This document shows positions 34,546-44,485 of a DNA stretch of 54,898 nucleotides, one piece after another. The stretch's first letter is position 1. The number at the start of each line of letters is the position of its first letter. The notes beneath the pieces are model-generated. The model did no database searches and was not told where the DNA came from. It saw only the letters and a program-made list of their open reading frames with translations. The translations under genes and the position numbers were made by a program. This DNA comes from Lachnospiraceae bacterium (GTDB lineage Bacteria > Bacillota > Clostridia > Lachnospirales > Lachnospiraceae), in NCBI GenBank assembly GCA_021202465.1, contig JAJQCZ010000016.1, positions 1-54,898 of the forward strand. The letters are read 5' to 3'.

Positions 34546-35409
34546 TCAGGACATTTTCACCCGCAGTGTTTCCAGGAAGCTCATGGAGCTTAATTTAAGG
34601 ATCTTCGTCACCTGTTCGGCGCGCTGCACCACGACCCGCGAGCCGGGCTCCAGGCGAAATACGGCATCTCCATCGAAACTAGCCACATAACCGGCGTCCG
34701 AACCGCGATCCTTCTCCGAGCCCAGAATCTCCAGCTCAATCTTATCTGTTGAGGAAAGGATCAGGCTGCGGTTGTTCAGGGAATGGGGCGCGATCGGCGT
34801 CACCAGAAAAAGCTTCGCTGTCGGCTCCACCACCGGTCCTCCGCAGGAGAGATTGTAGGCCGTAGAGCCGGTCGGCGTGGAGAGAATGATTCCGTCCGCC
34901 GCATAGAGATAGAGAAACTCGCCATTAACATAAACCTTGAACTTGAAGATACGCAGACTCTGGCTCCGGTTCAGCGTCAGATCATTCAGCGCCACATCCT
35001 CCCCGAGCATCTCTCCGTCCGGAGAGAGAATCTTCCCATAGAGCATCATCCGTTCCTCCTGGATATACTCATCGGCTACGACCCGCTCGAGGATATCCGT
35101 CACGCTGCTGCGGTCTCCCTCGGTCAGGTAGCCCAGCGTCCCCAGATTAATTCCCAGGAAGGGCACATTGAGATCGACCAGATTGCGGGCGGCCCGAAGC
35201 AGCGTGCCGTCGCCTCCGAGGACGATGACGCATTCGACATCCGCCGGAACCTCGCGCAGCGCCGTATTGTGACCGTAGACCTCCGATTCATGTTTCTCCC
35301 TGCGGACATAGCAGGTCTTGCCCCGCTTCAGGAGATAATTCTTGATCATATTCGTGGTATCAAAATTGGGGTCCTTGGTCTCATTGGTAATGATAAAAAA
35401 ATGATTCAT
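34546..35409 (-). CDS. nadK: NAD kinase
   Basis: A 287-residue NAD/ATP kinase that makes NADP. The GGDGTLLRA motif (about residues 65-73) and the conserved STPTGSTAYNLSCGGPVV segment are intact. Length is normal. It lies 91 bp after tlyA and 97 bp before recN. In related genomes argR is often between nadK and recN; here it is not, and argR lies at 46890-47369. Confidence 0.95.
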   Translation of the reverse strand: MNHFFIITNETKDPNFDTTNMIKNYLLKRGKTCYVRREKHESEVYGHNTALREVPADVECVIVLGGDGTLLRAARNLVDLNVPFLGINLGTLGYLTEGDRSSVTDILERVVADEYIQEERMMLYGKILSPDGEMLGEDVALNDLTLNRSQSLRIFKFKVYVNGEFLYLYAADGIILSTPTGSTAYNLSCGGPVVEPTAKLFLVTPIAPHSLNNRSLILSSTDKIELEILGSEKDRGSDAGYVASFDGDAVFRLEPGSRVVVQRAEQVTKILKLSSMSFLETLRVKMS

Positions 35410-35500
35410 ACCCTGTCTCCCATGATAGCGCGGCCGCTCCTCCGCAGATACGGCAGAACAAAATGGTCTGCATGGTTATGGTTCCTTCTGTAAACCTCTG

Positions 35501-36301
35501 TCAGCGGTCCAGTTCCCCGTGCGCGGCATCCACCACTGCGGCCGGATCGACAGAACAGTTCTCTGCCTGCGGATCCGCAGACAGATACAGCAGATATTCG
35601 ATATTTCCTTCCGGGCCTTTGATCGGAGAATAGTCGAGGTTTTGCACGGCAAAACCCAGCGTGGCGGCCCAGCCGATGACCTTCTCAATGACTTCCCGGT
35701 GTGTGCTCTTCTCCCGCACCACACCCTTCTTTCCCACCTTCTCGCGCCCTGCCTCGAACTGCGGCTTGATCAGGCAGACGATCTCCCCGGTCTCCGTCAG
35801 GAGTTCCTTCACCGGGCCGAGTACCTTCGTCAGCGAAATAAAGGACACGTCGATGGAAGCAAAATCCACCGGTTCCGGCACCTGTTCCCGGGTCACATAG
35901 CGGATATTGGTCTTTTCCATACAGACCACCCGCTCATCCTGACGCAGCTTCCAGGCCAGCTGCCCGTAGCCCACGTCCACGGCATAGACCCGCACGGCGC
36001 CGTTCTGCAGCATACAGTCGGTAAAACCGCCGGTGGAGGCTCCCACATCCATGCAGACCTTCCCGGCCAGCGCCACGCCGAACCGCGCCATGGCCTTCTC
36101 CAGCTTCAGGCCGCCCCGGCTGACGTAAGGCAACACACGCCCATGCAGGACGACGTCAGCGCTCTCGTCAAAGGTCGTCCCGGGCTTGTCCTCCCGCTGA
36201 CCGTCCACGAAGATGCTTCCCGCCATGATCAGCGCCTTGGCCTTCTCCCGGGAAGGGGCGATGCCCCGTTTCACCACGAGAACATCCAGCCGTTCCTTCA
36301 T
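35501..36301 (-). CDS. tlyA: TlyA-family rRNA 2'-O-methyltransferase
   Basis: A 266-residue protein with an N-terminal S4 domain (about 3-65) and an FtsJ-like SAM methyltransferase domain, with the SAM loop DVGASTGGFTDCML near residue 85 and the conserved KPQFEAGREKVGKKGVV segment. Members methylate cytidines in rRNA and were once called hemolysins. The ATG at 36301 is chosen: the upstream in-frame stretch overlaps dxs and does not look like the family. Confidence 0.9.
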   Translation of the reverse strand: MKERLDVLVVKRGIAPSREKAKALIMAGSIFVDGQREDKPGTTFDESADVVLHGRVLPYVSRGGLKLEKAMARFGVALAGKVCMDVGASTGGFTDCMLQNGAVRVYAVDVGYGQLAWKLRQDERVVCMEKTNIRYVTREQVPEPVDFASIDVSFISLTKVLGPVKELLTETGEIVCLIKPQFEAGREKVGKKGVVREKSTHREVIEKVIGWAATLGFAVQNLDYSPIKGPEGNIEYLLYLSADPQAENCSVDPAAVVDAAHGELDR

Positions 36302-36353
36302 CGCGCACGCCCCCTCTCTGAACTGCTCTGATTTCCGGCAATGACGGCCCGGC

Positions 36354-38228
36354 TCATACGTCCGCCTCCTCTTTTGTCCGCCGCGCACGGATCCGGTCAC
36401 AGATACTCTCCGCATCGAGTCCCAGTTCCTTTTTCAGGACGGACACGCTGCCGTGCTCCACATAACGGTCGGGGATGGCGATCTGCAGGATCTCGCACGC
36501 CGCCTGAATCCCCGCGAGAAACGCCGCCACGTGCTCGCCGAAGCCGCCGCTGCGGACATTTTCCTCCATAGTCACCACCAGCGTATGCTCCTTCGCCAGC
36601 GCTGTCAGCATCTCCGTATCCAGCGGTGCGATAAAGCGGGCGTTCACCAGAGATACAGCATATCCCTCCGCCTTCAGCGTCTCCCGGACCTCCCAGGCCG
36701 TCTCCACCATGGAGCCTGCAGCCAGGAGCGCGATGTCTCTCTCCCGGAACATCCACTCGGATTTCCCGTACACGATCGGCGGACGAAATTCCCGCATCTT
36801 CGAACAGGCCGTTCCCCGCGGATAACGGATCGCCAGCGGCCCTTCCCAGGCCGCACTGAACCGCAGCATGTCTGCCAGCTCGTAGCAGTTCTTGGGAGCC
36901 ATGACCGTCATCCCCGGAATCATCTGCAGGAAAGACAGATCAAAGATTCCCTGGTGGGTCTCCCCGTCGCTCCCCACGATGCCGGCCCGGTCGATGGCGA
37001 AGGTGACGTTCAGCTTCTGAATACAGACATCATGAATCACCTGGTCGAAGCCCCGCTGCAGGAAGGAGGAATAGACACAGAAATACGGCTTCATCCCTCC
37101 GGCCGCCAGTCCCGCCGCGAAGGTCACTCCGTGCTGTTCGGCGATGCCCACATCAAAGAACCGATCCGGAAAATCCCGGGAGAACTTCTTCAGGCCTGTC
37201 CCCTCGGGCATCGCCGCGGTGATGCCGATGATCCGCTCATCCTTCCTGGCCATTCCGCAGAAAACCTTGGAGAAAACATCCGTATAGCTTGCCTCCGTCT
37301 TCGGCGGCACGCTCTTTCCTGTCTCGATGTCAAAGCTTCCGACTCCGTGAAAATGCTCCGGGAAACGTTCGGCGGGCCGGTAGCCCTTCCCCTTGCGGGT
37401 CAGGATATGAACGACCACCGCCCGGTTCATGCGTTTGGCGTCCGCAAAAATGTCCAGCATGGCCGGGATATCATAGCCGTCCACCGGACCCAGGTAGGTC
37501 AGATTCATATCCTCGAAGATCATCCCGGGAATCACCAGCTGCTTGATGCTGCTCTTGGTCCGACTGATCCGGTTCGCCACCTGACTTCCGCCCGGTGTTC
37601 TGGAGAGAGCCGAGCGAACGTTATTTTTAAGTTCATTGTACTTGGGCGCCGTCCGCAGCCGTCCGAGCGCCCGCGAGATCCCGCCGATATTTTCCGAGAT
37701 GGACATTTCGTTGTCATTCAGGACAATGATAAAGTTGCTCTTCATCCGGGATGCATTGTTCAGAGCTTCATAAGCCATGCCGCCGGTCAGCGCGCCGTCG
37801 CCGATGACCGCCACGACATAGTTATCCTCTCCCCGCATGTCCCTGGCCTGCGCCAGACCCAGAGCCGCGGAGATGGAGGTCGAGCTGTGCCCGGTATTGA
37901 ACGCATCGCACTCACTCTCCCGCCGGTTGGGAAAGCCGCTGAGTCCGCCGTGACAGCGGATCTCATTGAATCCCTCCCGCCGTCCGGTAAGAATCTTATG
38001 CGTGTAAGACTGATGCCCTACATCCCATACGATCTTATCCTCCGGCAGATGAAAGGCCAGATGCAGCGCCATGGTCATTTCCACGACACCCAGATTCGAA
38101 GCCAGGTGTCCGCCCGTCCGGCTGATTGTCTCAAGAATGAACTGTCGTATCTCCTCCGCCAGCGCCCCGTACTGATCCGGGTCAATCTTCTGAATATCAT
38201 TGGGCTGATTGATCTGCTCGAGTATCAT
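36354..38228 (-). CDS. dxs: 1-deoxy-D-xylulose-5-phosphate synthase
   Basis: A 624-residue thiamine-diphosphate enzyme joining pyruvate and glyceraldehyde-3-phosphate, the first step of the MEP isoprenoid pathway. The thiamine motif GDGALTGGMAYEALNNA is near residue 150 and a transketolase-type pyrimidine domain starts near 315. Length is normal. AGGAG lies 7 bp upstream of the ATG. It is next to ispA, which uses the pathway's products for polyprenyl chains. Confidence 0.96.
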   Translation of the reverse strand: MILEQINQPNDIQKIDPDQYGALAEEIRQFILETISRTGGHLASNLGVVEMTMALHLAFHLPEDKIVWDVGHQSYTHKILTGRREGFNEIRCHGGLSGFPNRRESECDAFNTGHSSTSISAALGLAQARDMRGEDNYVVAVIGDGALTGGMAYEALNNASRMKSNFIIVLNDNEMSISENIGGISRALGRLRTAPKYNELKNNVRSALSRTPGGSQVANRISRTKSSIKQLVIPGMIFEDMNLTYLGPVDGYDIPAMLDIFADAKRMNRAVVVHILTRKGKGYRPAERFPEHFHGVGSFDIETGKSVPPKTEASYTDVFSKVFCGMARKDERIIGITAAMPEGTGLKKFSRDFPDRFFDVGIAEQHGVTFAAGLAAGGMKPYFCVYSSFLQRGFDQVIHDVCIQKLNVTFAIDRAGIVGSDGETHQGIFDLSFLQMIPGMTVMAPKNCYELADMLRFSAAWEGPLAIRYPRGTACSKMREFRPPIVYGKSEWMFRERDIALLAAGSMVETAWEVRETLKAEGYAVSLVNARFIAPLDTEMLTALAKEHTLVVTMEENVRSGGFGEHVAAFLAGIQAACEILQIAIPDRYVEHGSVSVLKKELGLDAESICDRIRARRTKEEADV

Positions 38229-38264
38229 AGCCTTTCTCCTGTTCCCGTGTTCGTCCGTTTCTCT

Positions 38265-39140
38265 TTATTTATTTCTCTTTTCAAGTTTTTCAATGAATGC
38301 CCGGAAGAAAGAGGTGTCGCCGGGCAGCGCCTGCAAAAGCTCCACAGCCTCTTCGCTACGCCGCGTAACCTCCCGCTGCGCCGCCTCCAGGCCATAGAGA
38401 GACACATAGGTGGTCTTTGCATTCCTTTCGTCGCTGCCGATGGGCTTGCCCAGCTCTTCTTCACTGCTGACGACATCCAGAATGTCATCCCGGATCTGGA
38501 AAGCCAGCCCCACATCAGTCCCGATTCGCTCCATGACCTGCGTCTGCTTCTCATCCGCCCCGGCCAATACGGCGCCGATCATGAGTGAAGCCTCCAGAAG
38601 AGCGCCTGTCTTCAGGCGATAAATGAAATCCAGCTCCTCTGCCGTGACCGGCTGACCGGTCTTCTCCACATCCACGACCTGGCCGCCAGCCATGCCATAA
38701 ATGCCTGCCTTAGCGGCGAGAATCCCCAGCGCCTGTCCCACACGGGCGGCATCCGCTGTACAGGAAAATGCCTGTGCGGCCGTCTCAAAGGCATAGGTCA
38801 GGAGACAGTCACCTGTCAAAATGCCCATGTCCTCGCCGTACTTCGACCAGGTGGTGGGCTTCCCGCGGCGCAGAGTATCGTTGTCCATCGCCGGCAGATC
38901 ATCGTGCACCAGGGAGTAGGTGTGAATCATTTCCATGGCCGCCATAAAGGGCTCGACCACATCACCCTCGCCGCCGAAGAGGCGGAAAGCCTCCCCCATC
39001 AGGCGGGGACGGATGCGCTTGCCCCCGGCCAGAACGCTGTAATTCATGGCCTCCAGGACCGTTCTCTGATACCCCTCTTCCGGCGGAAGATATTTCCTAA
39101 GGATCTGCTCGATCTGCTCTGCACTGTATTCTGCATTCAC
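38265..39140 (-). CDS. ispA: Polyprenyl synthetase (farnesyl/geranylgeranyl diphosphate synthase)
   Basis: A 291-residue all-helical prenyltransferase with both aspartate-rich motifs, DDLPAMDNDTLRRGKPT (near residue 85) and DDILDVVSSEEELGKP (near 225). It extends isoprenoid diphosphates made through Dxs; the product chain length is not certain from sequence. The start is GTG at 39140, overlapping the xseB stop by 4 bp (GTGA), so translation is probably coupled. Confidence 0.93.
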   Translation of the reverse strand: MNAEYSAEQIEQILRKYLPPEEGYQRTVLEAMNYSVLAGGKRIRPRLMGEAFRLFGGEGDVVEPFMAAMEMIHTYSLVHDDLPAMDNDTLRRGKPTTWSKYGEDMGILTGDCLLTYAFETAAQAFSCTADAARVGQALGILAAKAGIYGMAGGQVVDVEKTGQPVTAEELDFIYRLKTGALLEASLMIGAVLAGADEKQTQVMERIGTDVGLAFQIRDDILDVVSSEEELGKPIGSDERNAKTTYVSLYGLEAAQREVTRRSEEAVELLQALPGDTSFFRAFIEKLEKRNK

Positions 39141-39349
39141 GATTCCGCTCCTCCTCTCTCTTCGAGAACGATCAGTTGTTTCTCGATCCGGTCGATCTTC
39201 TCATTACAGCATTGTACCAGCGCCACACCTTTCCGATACAGGGTAAATGTCTCTTCGAGGCTGTGTTCCCCGTCTTCCATCTCAGAAAGGAGCTCGTCCA
39301 GCTGCCGGTATGCCTCCTCCATGGTCAGTGTCTCCATCGCTTCATCCAT
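39137..39349 (-). CDS. xseB: Exodeoxyribonuclease VII small subunit
   Basis: A 70-residue protein with the family pattern: an N-terminal helix (LTMEEAYRQLDELLSEME), then GEHSLEETFTLYRKGV and a C-terminal helix. It binds the C-terminal region of XseA. The ATG at 39349 overlaps the xseA stop by 8 bp, the usual coupling. An upstream in-frame start would lie inside xseA and is not supported. Confidence 0.93.
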   Translation of the reverse strand: MDEAMETLTMEEAYRQLDELLSEMEDGEHSLEETFTLYRKGVALVQCCNEKIDRIEKQLIVLEERGGAES

Positions 39350-40628
39350 GTGCCTGCGTCTCCTCCCGATAAAGTGTTTTCTCCTGCACCAGGGCATCCA
39401 GCTGCCCGTCCTGCAGGTTCACGGTGATCCGGCTTCCTTTCTCCACCTGCTGCGCAGAGCGGACGGCGCTGCCGTCCTCCGCTGTGACAAAAGCATAACC
39501 GCTCTGCATACGGGCCAGCGGAGAAAGTGCTTCCAGCCGGGCAGAGGCCAGAGCCAGCCGGTGCCGGTTTCCTTCAAGGCTCTCCCTCATCCGCTCCTGC
39601 ATCTGTCTTTCGCGGTTTATCACACCCTGACGGCGCTCCTCCAGCGTATGCCGGGGCGTCAGCCGCTCCAGCCGGCGGGAGCTCTGCAGCAGGCAGACCC
39701 GGCTCTCGGAGAGCTTTCCCGTCATCAGTCGTGTGAGTCTCTGACGCGCTGTGGCCAGATCTCCCAGGACATCCGCCAGATCGCAGACCGCCAGCTCCGC
39801 GGCTGCCGAGGGTGTCGGGGCACGCAGATCCGCTACGTAGTCGGCGATCGTGGTATCCGTCTCATGGCCTACTGCCGAGATGACCGGCGTACGGCAGTCA
39901 AAAATGGCCCGGGCGACCGATTCCTCGTTAAAGGCCCACAGATCCTCGATGGAACCGCCGCCCCGGCCCACGATCAGACAGTCCAGCCCCATCTCATCCA
40001 GCGTCTCGATGCCCCGGACGATGCTGGCTGCGGCCCGCTCTCCCTGCACGATGGCCGGATAGAGAATCAGCTGCACATAGGGGTTCCGTCGATGGGAAAC
40101 GTTCACAATATCGCGGATGGCCGCTCCGGTGGAAGCCGTCACGATACCGATCCGTGCGGCAAACCGGGGAATCGGCTGCTTATACTCCGGCGCAAACATC
40201 CCCATCTCCGCCAGACGGGCCTTGCGCTCCTCCAGCTGTTGATAGAGGTCTCCCTGTCCGTCCAGACGAATCTCTCTGGCATAGAGCTGGTAGGTGCCAT
40301 CCCGTTCATAGACGCTGATGCTTCCCAGCACGATGACCTGCTGCCCTTCGTGCATGACAAAATGAAGGCCGCCCCGGTTACCGGCGAACATCACTGCCGA
40401 CAGCGCTCCCGTTCCGTCCTTCAAGGTAAAGTAAATGTGACCGGAGGTGTGATATTTGCAATTGGAGACTTCGCCCTTCACATAAATCTGCCGCAGCGCA
40501 AAATCTCTCGAAAACATTGCTTTGATATAGGAATTCACCTGCGCCACCGTATAGATGCCCGGCTCCTGTCTGCGGGACAGAGTCTGTCCCGCTCTTCCCC
40601 GGCGCGGATTCGATGCTTCAGGACTCAC
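39342..40628 (-). CDS. xseA: Exodeoxyribonuclease VII large subunit
   Basis: A 428-residue single-strand-specific exonuclease subunit. An OB-fold domain (about 25-120, with GEVSNCKYHTSGHIYFTLKD) precedes the catalytic region (GIVTASTGAAIRDI, GRGGGSIEDLWAFN, AVGHETDTTIAD) and a coiled coil. The start is GTG at 40628 with GGAGG 5 bp upstream, sharing bases with the nusB stop (TAAGTG). All motifs are intact. Confidence 0.95.
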   Translation of the reverse strand: MSPEASNPRRGRAGQTLSRRQEPGIYTVAQVNSYIKAMFSRDFALRQIYVKGEVSNCKYHTSGHIYFTLKDGTGALSAVMFAGNRGGLHFVMHEGQQVIVLGSISVYERDGTYQLYAREIRLDGQGDLYQQLEERKARLAEMGMFAPEYKQPIPRFAARIGIVTASTGAAIRDIVNVSHRRNPYVQLILYPAIVQGERAAASIVRGIETLDEMGLDCLIVGRGGGSIEDLWAFNEESVARAIFDCRTPVISAVGHETDTTIADYVADLRAPTPSAAAELAVCDLADVLGDLATARQRLTRLMTGKLSESRVCLLQSSRRLERLTPRHTLEERRQGVINRERQMQERMRESLEGNRHRLALASARLEALSPLARMQSGYAFVTAEDGSAVRSAQQVEKGSRITVNLQDGQLDALVQEKTLYREETQAHG

Positions 40629-41039
40629 TTATGCCTCCATCCCTCTCGCCAGCTTGCCGAGAATGGCGTTGACAAAGGAAGGAGAATCCTCCCCGCCGTA
40701 AATCTTCGCCAGTTCCACTGCCTCATTGATTGCCACACGCAGAGGAACATTCTCATCCTGCTCCATCTCATAGAGGGCCAGTCGAAGAATGGTCAGCTCC
40801 ACCTTCCCCATGCGGCCTGTCTTCCAGCCCTCGGCCACCGCATCGATGGCCGCATCCAGCCGGGGAATCTGCGCGGCGACCGCCACCGCCTTCTCCGCAA
40901 GCTCGGTCATCTCCTCATCCCGTACACCTTCCAGATCCTCTCTGTAGCGTGCACACTGTCCGGCATATTCCTCCGCATCATAAAACTCCGCAAGAAACAG
41001 CTCCTTAAAGATGTGCTCACGGATCTCTCTTCTCGTCAT
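40629..41039 (-). CDS. nusB: Transcription antitermination factor NusB
   Basis: A 136-residue all-helical RNA-binding protein, part of the rRNA antitermination complex. The N-terminal TRREIREHIFKELF and the later RVAINEAVELAKIYGGEDSPSFVNAILGKL segments are typical. The ATG at 41039 has AGGTGA upstream; a GTG three codons earlier touches the previous stop and is an alternative. It begins 9 bp after the Asp23 gene. Confidence 0.94.
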   Translation of the reverse strand: MTRREIREHIFKELFLAEFYDAEEYAGQCARYREDLEGVRDEEMTELAEKAVAVAAQIPRLDAAIDAVAEGWKTGRMGKVELTILRLALYEMEQDENVPLRVAINEAVELAKIYGGEDSPSFVNAILGKLARGMEA

Positions 41040-41048
41040 AACGGTCAC

Positions 41049-41426
41049 CTATTTGCCGACGACGACGCCGGCGATCTTGATATGGACATTTTTGACAGAG
41101 AAACCGATCATGCTCTCGATGGCCTTCCTGACGCTCTCCTGTACTTTGGAAGCTGTATCCGGAATATTGTAGCCATAGGTGATGTTCAGGGACAGATAGA
41201 CCGTCACTTCATCCTCTCCGACATCCACACGGACGCCCTTGGAATTGCGCCCCAGCTTGGCGATGAGCTCACGGCTGATATTGTCAGCCATGGAGGCCAC
41301 GCCCTCCACCTCAGTCGCCGCCACGCCGGCAATGCTGGCGACTACCTCATCGGCGATAATGACCTGTCCTACCTGATCCTTTTCATGAATAACATGCGTG
41401 CTTCTGTTCTCCGCTTCGTTTGCCAT
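41049..41426 (-). CDS. Asp23/Gls24 family envelope stress protein
   Basis: A 125-residue Asp23-domain protein (about 18-120: QVIIADEVVASIAGVAATEVEGVASM and the YGYNIPDTASKVQ segment). Relatives (YqhY in Bacillus) are encoded next to nusB, as here, and are linked to envelope homeostasis or control of fatty-acid synthesis; that role is inferred. The ATG at 41426 has GAGGAGGAG upstream. The gene ends with TAG. Confidence 0.9.
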   Translation of the reverse strand: MANEAENRSTHVIHEKDQVGQVIIADEVVASIAGVAATEVEGVASMADNISRELIAKLGRNSKGVRVDVGEDEVTVYLSLNITYGYNIPDTASKVQESVRKAIESMIGFSVKNVHIKIAGVVVGK

Positions 41427-41507
41427 GGTTCTCCTCCTCGCTGCGGTTCTTCCGCTCATGCCTGCGTGAACGCAGGGATTGCCCGCATCTGATTGATTTC
41501 TGCCGGT

Positions 41508-41536
41508 ATTATACCAAAGATCCCCCAAGGATTCAA
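41508..41536 (-). promoter_or_regulatory. Promoter of the Asp23-nusB-xseA-xseB-ispA-dxs run
   Basis: On the minus strand: -35 TTGAAT (41536-41531), 17-bp spacer, -10 TATAAT (41513-41508). The leader holds a small 6-bp hairpin (41461-41476). The position argues that the first gene starts at 41426 and not further upstream. Confidence 0.75.
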
Positions 41537-41576
41537 GCGCTTTGCCATACACTGCGCGCGCCTGCTTCAGCCGGTT

Positions 41577-44456
41577 CTACAGTCGGCTGACAAGCTCCTG
41601 GAACTGTTCCCTGGTCATAAGAATCTGTCTGGCCTTTGTTCCCTCATCGGGTCCCACGACCCCGCAGTCCGCCAGCTGATCCATGATCCGCGCCGCCCGG
41701 TTGAAACCGATGCGGAAGGCCCGCTGCAGGTTGCCGATGGAAGCCTTGTCCTTGCCAATGATAAATTCCCCTGCCTTGACAAAGAGCTCATCCCGCTCTC
41801 CGGCGCCCACCGTCCCGGCATCTTTGGCGCTCTCCTCCATATGCTGCTCCAGCGCCTGGTTGGAAACAGTCACTCCGCCGTCATTTTCGGTCAGAAAACG
41901 CACCACATCGGCAACCTCGCCGTCGGTGACGAAGGCGCCCTGCACCCGGACAGGCTTGGGATAGCCGGACGGATAGAACAGCATATCGCCCTTTCCGAGC
42001 AGCTTTTCCGCGCCGTTCATGTCCAGGATCGTCCGGGAATCCACCCCGGAGGACACCGCGAAGGCGATGCGGGAAGGCACATTGGCCTTGATCAGACCGG
42101 TGATGACATTGACGGACGGACGCTGCGTGGCCAGCACCAGATGGATCCCGGCAGCCCGGGCCAGCTGAGCCAGACGGCAGATAGCCTCCTCGACCTCGTT
42201 GGCGGAGACCATCATCAGATCCGCCAGTTCGTCCACGATGACCACGATCTGAGGCATCTTCGCCATTTCCTCGTCGCCGCTCTCCTCCGCCTTCTTATTA
42301 TATCCCTTGATGTCCCGGACACCCTCGTCGGCAAATTTCTTATAGCGATCTGACATTTCCGAGACGGCCCAGTTAAGAGCTCCGGCCGCCTTTTTGGGAT
42401 CGGTGACCACCGGAATCATCAGGTGAGGAATCCCGTTGTACACACTGAGCTCCACCACCTTGGGATCGATCATGATCAGCTTCACATCATCCGGATGCGC
42501 TTTGTAAAGAATGCTCATGATAATACTGTTGATGCAGACGGATTTCCCGGAGCCGGTCGCCCCGGCGATCAGCAGATGGGGCATGCGCGCCAGATCCGCC
42601 ACGATCACCTTGCCGCCGATGTCCTTACCTACGCCGAATCCCACCTTGGAAGGAAATTTGCGGAATTCCGGAGAGTCCAGCAGTTCCTTCAGGTATACGG
42701 TCTGATTCTCAGCGTTCGGCACCTCGATGCCCACAGCGGCCTTGCCGGGGATGGGAGCCTCGATACGGATGTCCGAGGCGGCCAGATTCAGTTTGATATC
42801 GTCCTGCAGCGCCACGATCCGGCTGACCTTGACCCCCTGATCGGGATGCAGCTCATAGCGTGTGACCGCCGGCCCGCAGCTGATATCTGTCACCGTGACG
42901 CCTACGCCAAAATTCCGCAGCGTCTGCTGCAGCTTCACGGCCGTAGCCTTCAGCGTCTCCTTACTGGCTCCCAACGTTCTCGGCCCCGTCTTCAGCAGTT
43001 CCATCGGGGGAAACTGATATTCCCTCTGTATCGTCGGCGCCTCGGGTGCTGTGCTTTGATTCTTCGTTTCCTGACGACTGCCGTGTACCGGAAGCTCCAG
43101 CTCCCAGTCCGCAGGAATCGGCGAATCTTTGAATTCGTCGTAGGCCGCCAGACTCTCCTCCTCGGAGAATGTCTCCGACGCAGGATGAACCGGGGCAGAA
43201 TCCGGTTTCCGGGCCGTCGAGGTATGAACCTCCGGTTCTTCCGATGCATGGAAGAAAGAAACCTCTTCAGAGGATGGGGGCCCTTCGTCCCCGTCCCCGG
43301 AGATGATCTGAACCGACAGAAGTCCTGTCGTTTCCTCTGCGGGAACCTCCCCGCGATCCAGCGCCTCAAGCTCCTCCAGCGTCCGTTTCTCCCGGCGCGG
43401 CCGATACTCTTCGCGGTCTTTCGCGCCGTGAATCACTCCGGTGAATTCGGAGGAAGCGGAGATCTGCTCCGCCGTAACCTTTTTCCGTTTCGAGCGATCA
43501 TCTGGATTCTCTGCAGCAGCTGCCTCTGCGGGATTTTCTCCGCTATCCTGAGTGTCAGCCCTGCCGTCAGTCTCCCCGGAAGCCGCCGCGCTTTCCGCTT
43601 CCCAGTCCGCCTCCAGCTTCGTGGCTTCACCGAACGCCAGACTCCGGGCCTTCAGATCGGTCCGGCGGCGTTCCAGTGCCTGACGACGTTCCTGCCGTTC
43701 CAGCGCTTCTTCTTCACGCTGCAGCCGCTCTTCCTCGCGCCGCAGCTCCTCCTCCTCGCGTCGCTTCCGCGCATTTTCCCGGGCCTGCTCAGCCATACGT
43801 GAACCGCGCTCCTGCAGCGGACCGATCAGAGACCGGCCGGTGGTGAAGATGAGACCGATGACCACCAGGGCGGCCAGCACCACGTATGTGCCCAGCACGC
43901 CGAAGATGGGATACAGCTTCTGATAAAACAGACCGCCGAACCATCCGCCGCCGAAGACCTCGGCGCCGCGGCGATAGTACTGCGCCAGAGTATAGCTCTC
44001 CCCCAGACTGTTTCCTCCCAGAAGTTCCAGGAGACCGCAGAGTGAAAGGAAAGTCAGGAAGGAAACGCTGACCTTCAGCAGCGTATTCCGCGGATATTTC
44101 CTGACATTTGCATAGATGAAAACGCTGACCCACAGAAGATAAAAGGGGAAGACATATCCCATGGTGCCGAAATATCCGCACTGGATGGAATGCAGCGTGT
44201 TCCCCAGGCGGCCCGCCATTCCCAGATTTCCCAGAAACAGAAGAATACAGAAAACAAAAGCCTCCAGAAGCGCCGCTTCACCCCAGGGGCCTTTGAGCTC
44301 CTCCCGGCGTACATCCGCTTCCTTCACATTCTCCGCCTTTTTTTCTGTTGTTTTTTTCTTTGCCGTACTGCTTTTTTTTGCCGCGGAATGCGCCGTGGTC
44401 TTCTTTCCCGTTCCGCTTCCGCTCTTTCTCTTTTTCGATTTACCTGTCTGTGCCAA
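41577..44456 (-). CDS. ftsK: DNA translocase FtsK/SpoIIIE
   Basis: A protein of about 959 residues. A basic, Lys/Ser-rich start is followed by four membrane helices (about 55-190), a long charged linker (about 195-480), the RecA-like translocase motor (Walker A GATGSGKSVCINSI near 620; Walker B IVVIVDELADLMMV) and a C-terminal winged-helix gamma domain that reads orienting DNA sequences. It pumps the chromosome through the septum. The start is taken as TTG 44456: GGGAGG lies 7 bp upstream, and the promoter's -10 at 44486-44491 leaves almost no leader for ATG 44471. Whether it serves vegetative division, sporulation or both cannot be told. Confidence 0.93.
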   Translation of the reverse strand: MAQTGKSKKRKSGSGTGKKTTAHSAAKKSSTAKKKTTEKKAENVKEADVRREELKGPWGEAALLEAFVFCILLFLGNLGMAGRLGNTLHSIQCGYFGTMGYVFPFYLLWVSVFIYANVRKYPRNTLLKVSVSFLTFLSLCGLLELLGGNSLGESYTLAQYYRRGAEVFGGGWFGGLFYQKLYPIFGVLGTYVVLAALVVIGLIFTTGRSLIGPLQERGSRMAEQARENARKRREEEELRREEERLQREEEALERQERRQALERRRTDLKARSLAFGEATKLEADWEAESAAASGETDGRADTQDSGENPAEAAAAENPDDRSKRKKVTAEQISASSEFTGVIHGAKDREEYRPRREKRTLEELEALDRGEVPAEETTGLLSVQIISGDGDEGPPSSEEVSFFHASEEPEVHTSTARKPDSAPVHPASETFSEEESLAAYDEFKDSPIPADWELELPVHGSRQETKNQSTAPEAPTIQREYQFPPMELLKTGPRTLGASKETLKATAVKLQQTLRNFGVGVTVTDISCGPAVTRYELHPDQGVKVSRIVALQDDIKLNLAASDIRIEAPIPGKAAVGIEVPNAENQTVYLKELLDSPEFRKFPSKVGFGVGKDIGGKVIVADLARMPHLLIAGATGSGKSVCINSIIMSILYKAHPDDVKLIMIDPKVVELSVYNGIPHLMIPVVTDPKKAAGALNWAVSEMSDRYKKFADEGVRDIKGYNKKAEESGDEEMAKMPQIVVIVDELADLMMVSANEVEEAICRLAQLARAAGIHLVLATQRPSVNVITGLIKANVPSRIAFAVSSGVDSRTILDMNGAEKLLGKGDMLFYPSGYPKPVRVQGAFVTDGEVADVVRFLTENDGGVTVSNQALEQHMEESAKDAGTVGAGERDELFVKAGEFIIGKDKASIGNLQRAFRIGFNRAARIMDQLADCGVVGPDEGTKARQILMTREQFQELVSRL

Positions 44457-44485
44457 AGCAGTCCCTCCCATTCGAATCTGAAACA